NCBI GenBank assembly: GCA_902766845.1
Contig: CACXFD010000101.1
Span: 1-6,550, forward strand
DNA length: 6,550 nucleotides
Source: an uncultured Lachnospiraceae bacterium
GTDB taxonomy: Bacteria; Bacillota; Clostridia; Lachnospirales; Lachnospiraceae
Direction: 5' to 3'
Part shown: positions 5,507-6,550 of the stretch, one piece after another
Layout of the letters: each line of letters begins with the position of its first letter
Position numbering within the stretch: position 1 is the stretch's first letter
Notes under the pieces: model-generated
Database searches by the model: none
Seen by the model: the letters and a program-made list of their open reading frames with translations, nothing else
What the model was told of the DNA's origin: nothing
Made by a program: the position numbers and the translations under genes

Positions 5507-5942
5507 GTTTCATACCTCCTTGATGGTTCTGTAGGTATTGCACCAGCAGCACGGCCGCTGTGGATGCGATCGATTCCAGCAGGATATCCAGCCAGTCGAA
5601 TGTGCCCCGGATCACGCCTGTCTTCTGCAGCCCTTCCATCACGGAAAGGAAAAGCAGCGGGAGGATCACCGCCCACCGGCGTTTGTCCGGCAGTATGAAC
5701 GAGACTGCGGAGCCCAGAGAAAACGCCCAGCAGATATCGCTGAAATAGTTTCGAAAAAAGGCAGCCCTCCCTGCACCGATGCGAACATGTGCCAGCCACG
5801 CAGCCGCCCGCTCAAAGGGCAGCATGTCCATGATGCGGCGGGACAGCCACGTATCCGGCCGGAATATCAAATAACCGGCCGTTCCCAGAACCAGCGGGGC
5901 AACGATGCACAGCCATATCAGGATACCGTTCTTTCTGCGCAT
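5487..5942 (-). CDS. VanZ-like integral membrane protein
   Basis: This 151-residue protein has about four membrane segments: 7-27, about 67-84, about 90-102 and about 117-137. It carries a VanZ-family-like signature in the second half: E103-x2-Q106, then RGTFDWLDI with R112, D116 and D119 preceding the last helix. RNYFSDICWAFSLG (64-77) resembles the N-Y-x-x-D-x-x-W segment of related small membrane proteins from gut Clostridia. VanZ is linked to low-level teicoplanin resistance in enterococci, but most family members have no known function and none is claimed here. The ATG has GGGAGG 5 nt upstream. The gene is first in a two-gene operon with the duplicated-domain protein, overlapping it by 20 nt, which suggests that the two act together at the cell envelope. 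Confidence 0.75.
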   Translation of the reverse strand: MRRKNGILIWLCIVAPLVLGTAGYLIFRPDTWLSRRIMDMLPFERAAAWLAHVRIGAGRAAFFRNYFSDICWAFSLGSAVSFILPDKRRWAVILPLLFLSVMEGLQKTGVIRGTFDWLDILLESIASTAAVLLVQYLQNHQGGMKHEETVE

Positions 5943-5987
5943 ACGAGCCTCCCGTCCCGGATCTTTCTGAACGGACCGATCGATTTC

Positions 5988-6016
5988 AATATAGCCCGTT
6001 TACGGGCAATTGTCAA
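5988..6016 (-). promoter_or_regulatory. Sigma-A promoter of the vanZ-like operon
   Basis: On the minus strand TTGACA (6011-6016) is followed by a 17-bp spacer and TATATT (5988-5993). It is a perfect -35 at optimal spacing with a near-consensus -10. It implies a start near 5981 and a leader of about 38 nt. Confidence 0.88.
5994..6007. promoter_or_regulatory. Palindrome in the vanZ-operon promoter spacer (candidate operator)
   Basis: GCCCGT-TT-ACGGGC is a perfect 6+2+6 dyad directly upstream of the -10, lying wholly in the spacer. A further ACGGG half-site lies at 6020-6024 beyond the -35, preceded by AA as in the AAACGGG form seen on the minus strand. The divergently encoded Xre-type regulator starting at 6095 is the most obvious candidate to bind here; this is inferred from position only. 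Confidence 0.6.
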
Positions 6017-6025
6017 GAAACGGGG

Positions 6026-6053
6026 TTTAAAATATGCTGAAAGCAGTTATAAT
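6026..6053 (+). promoter_or_regulatory. Promoter of the Xre-type regulator
   Basis: A perfect TATAAT lies at 6048-6053, with TTTAAA (6026-6031, four of six matches to TTGACA) 16 bp upstream. It is back to back with the divergent vanZ-operon promoter: the two -35 boxes are only 9 bp apart, so one bound regulator could affect both. Confidence 0.65.
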
Positions 6054-6094
6054 ACAAGCAGAGTCCCATATCTTCCTTCAGAAAGGATACCCCC

Positions 6095-6319
6095 ATGATC
6101 TCGTTTTCACCCTTATGGGAAACGATGAAGACAAAGGGCATCTCTCAGTACAGATTGATCAAGTTCCATGGGATCAGCACGGGCCAGCTCGATCGGCTTC
6201 GAAAAAATGAGAATGTCAGCACCTACACGATCGACCAGCTGTGCCGCATCCTCGACTGCGATCTGTCCGATATCGCAGAATATGTTGCGGATGACAGCCA
6301 AAAAGAAGCGGAGACCTGA
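6095..6319 (+). CDS. Small Xre/Cro-type helix-turn-helix transcriptional regulator
   Basis: This 74-residue protein is a single DNA-binding domain of the Cro/C1 type, close to the HTH_26-like family common in Clostridia. It begins with FSPLWETMKTKG, followed by the helix-turn-helix: GISQYRLIKFHG (about 15-26) and the recognition helix STGQLDRLRKNENVS (about 28-42). The ending is TIDQLCRILDCDLSDIAEYV. There is no ligand-binding or peptidase domain. The ATG has AAAGGA (6082-6087) 7 nt upstream. It is transcribed divergently from the vanZ-like operon over a 152-bp gap with palindromic sites, so control of that operon and of itself is the simplest guess. Its targets cannot be determined from the sequence. 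Confidence 0.88.
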   Translation: MISFSPLWETMKTKGISQYRLIKFHGISTGQLDRLRKNENVSTYTIDQLCRILDCDLSDIAEYVADDSQKEAET

Positions 6320-6350
6320 AGGAGGCACTTCTTAAGGAAGTGCCTCCTTC
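6318..6350 (+). terminator. Strong hairpin after the Xre gene, probable terminator
   Basis: A perfect 14-bp stem (6318-6331 with 6337-6350, GAAGGAGGCACTTC and its complement) has a 5-nt loop. It starts within the stop codon. The T-tract after it is weak (CCTTT), so termination may be inefficient. The left arm contains AAGGAGG, a ribosome-site-like sequence closed inside the stem, but no start codon follows at a usable distance. Confidence 0.7.
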
Positions 6351-6368
6351 CCTTTGAAAGCAGGGTAA

Positions 6369-6397
6369 TTGACCACGCGGGTCAGCAATGGTATGAT
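6369..6397 (+). promoter_or_regulatory. Promoter of the MFS transporter gene, with a small dyad
   Basis: TTGACC (6369-6374), a 17-bp spacer, then TATGAT (6392-6397) with the TGn extension (6389-6391). TGACC-N5-GGTCA (6370-6384) is a 5-bp-arm dyad overlapping the -35, a possible operator. The implied transcript start is near 6404, giving a leader of about 27 nt. Confidence 0.75.
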
Positions 6398-6430
6398 GGC
6401 TAAAACAAATCGGAATTATCGGAGTAGAAC

Positions 6431-6550
6431 ATGGAAAAAAAAAGGGCTTTGTCTGGCGCCATAGCATTTATAACCCTGATGGGAATCGTAAGTCTGTTTT
6501 CGGACATGACTCATGAAGGCGCCAGAAGCATATTGGGCGAATATCTGAAC
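6431..6550 (+). CDS. MFS transporter (N-terminal 40 residues; 3' end outside window)
   Basis: The first 40 residues include one hydrophobic helix (about 8-24) and GIVSLFSDMTHEGARSILGEYL. This is the TM1-to-TM2 signature (SLFSDMT-EGARSI-G-YL) of a group of major facilitator superfamily permeases, proton-driven exporters or importers of the cytoplasmic membrane. The substrate cannot be told. The ATG has GGAG (6421-6424) with a 6-nt spacer and its own promoter. Codons 2-5 contain a run of nine A (6435-6443). Codon use (AGA, AGG, ATA, TTG) is more AT-tolerant than in the t6A operon. The gene runs off the right edge. Confidence 0.82.
   Translation, partial: MEKKRALSGAIAFITLMGIVSLFSDMTHEGARSILGEYLN

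Overview
The window looks like chromosome from a GC-rich member of the Clostridia, most likely Lachnospiraceae. This rests on gene content and protein style: TsaB, RimI and RNase Z have Clostridia-type motifs, the Shine-Dalgarno sequences are strong (AAGGAGG), and the promoters are sigma-A type. The genus cannot be named from the sequence alone. Eight of the ten genes are on the minus strand; only the last two, at the right edge, are on the plus strand.

Right to left on the minus strand from about 4386 to 591 lies a tightly packed tRNA-maturation and modification operon: tsaE, tsaB, rimI, rnz, tsaD. TsaE, TsaB and TsaD are three of the four bacterial proteins needed to make N6-threonylcarbamoyladenosine (t6A37); the fourth, TsaC, is not in the window. 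RNase Z trims tRNA 3' ends, and RimI acetylates a ribosomal protein. The genes overlap by 4 nt or are about 10 nt apart, except tsaD, whose preferred ATG lies just inside the rnz stop. The operon has its own extended -10 promoter (4446-4454) overlapping a near-perfect 21-bp palindrome. The 5' part of ispD (isoprenoid precursor synthesis) follows 121 bp after tsaD and runs off the left edge.

Repeats are the unusual part of this operon. The last 44 codons of rimI consist mostly of three 36-bp tandem repeats. The tsaD-ispD gap holds two perfect 23-bp tandem repeats bracketed by 12-bp direct repeats, one of which contains the tsaD stop codon. Both arrays share an ATGAC box and a small GCCGGTnCGGC-type dyad, so they may belong to one minisatellite-like family that sits at gene 3' ends.

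From 5942 down to 4544 is a second minus-strand operon: a VanZ-like membrane protein overlapping by 20 nt a secreted or membrane-anchored protein with a Lys/Glu/Pro linker and two copies of one uncharacterised domain. It ends in a clear rho-independent terminator. A textbook promoter (TTGACA, 17 bp, TATATT) drives it, with a perfect palindrome filling most of the spacer.

A small Xre/Cro-type regulator (6095-6319, plus strand) is transcribed divergently from that operon and is the natural candidate to bind the palindrome. After a 14-bp hairpin, a promoter drives the start of an MFS transporter gene that runs off the right edge. This right-hand part looks less GC-rich than the t6A operon.
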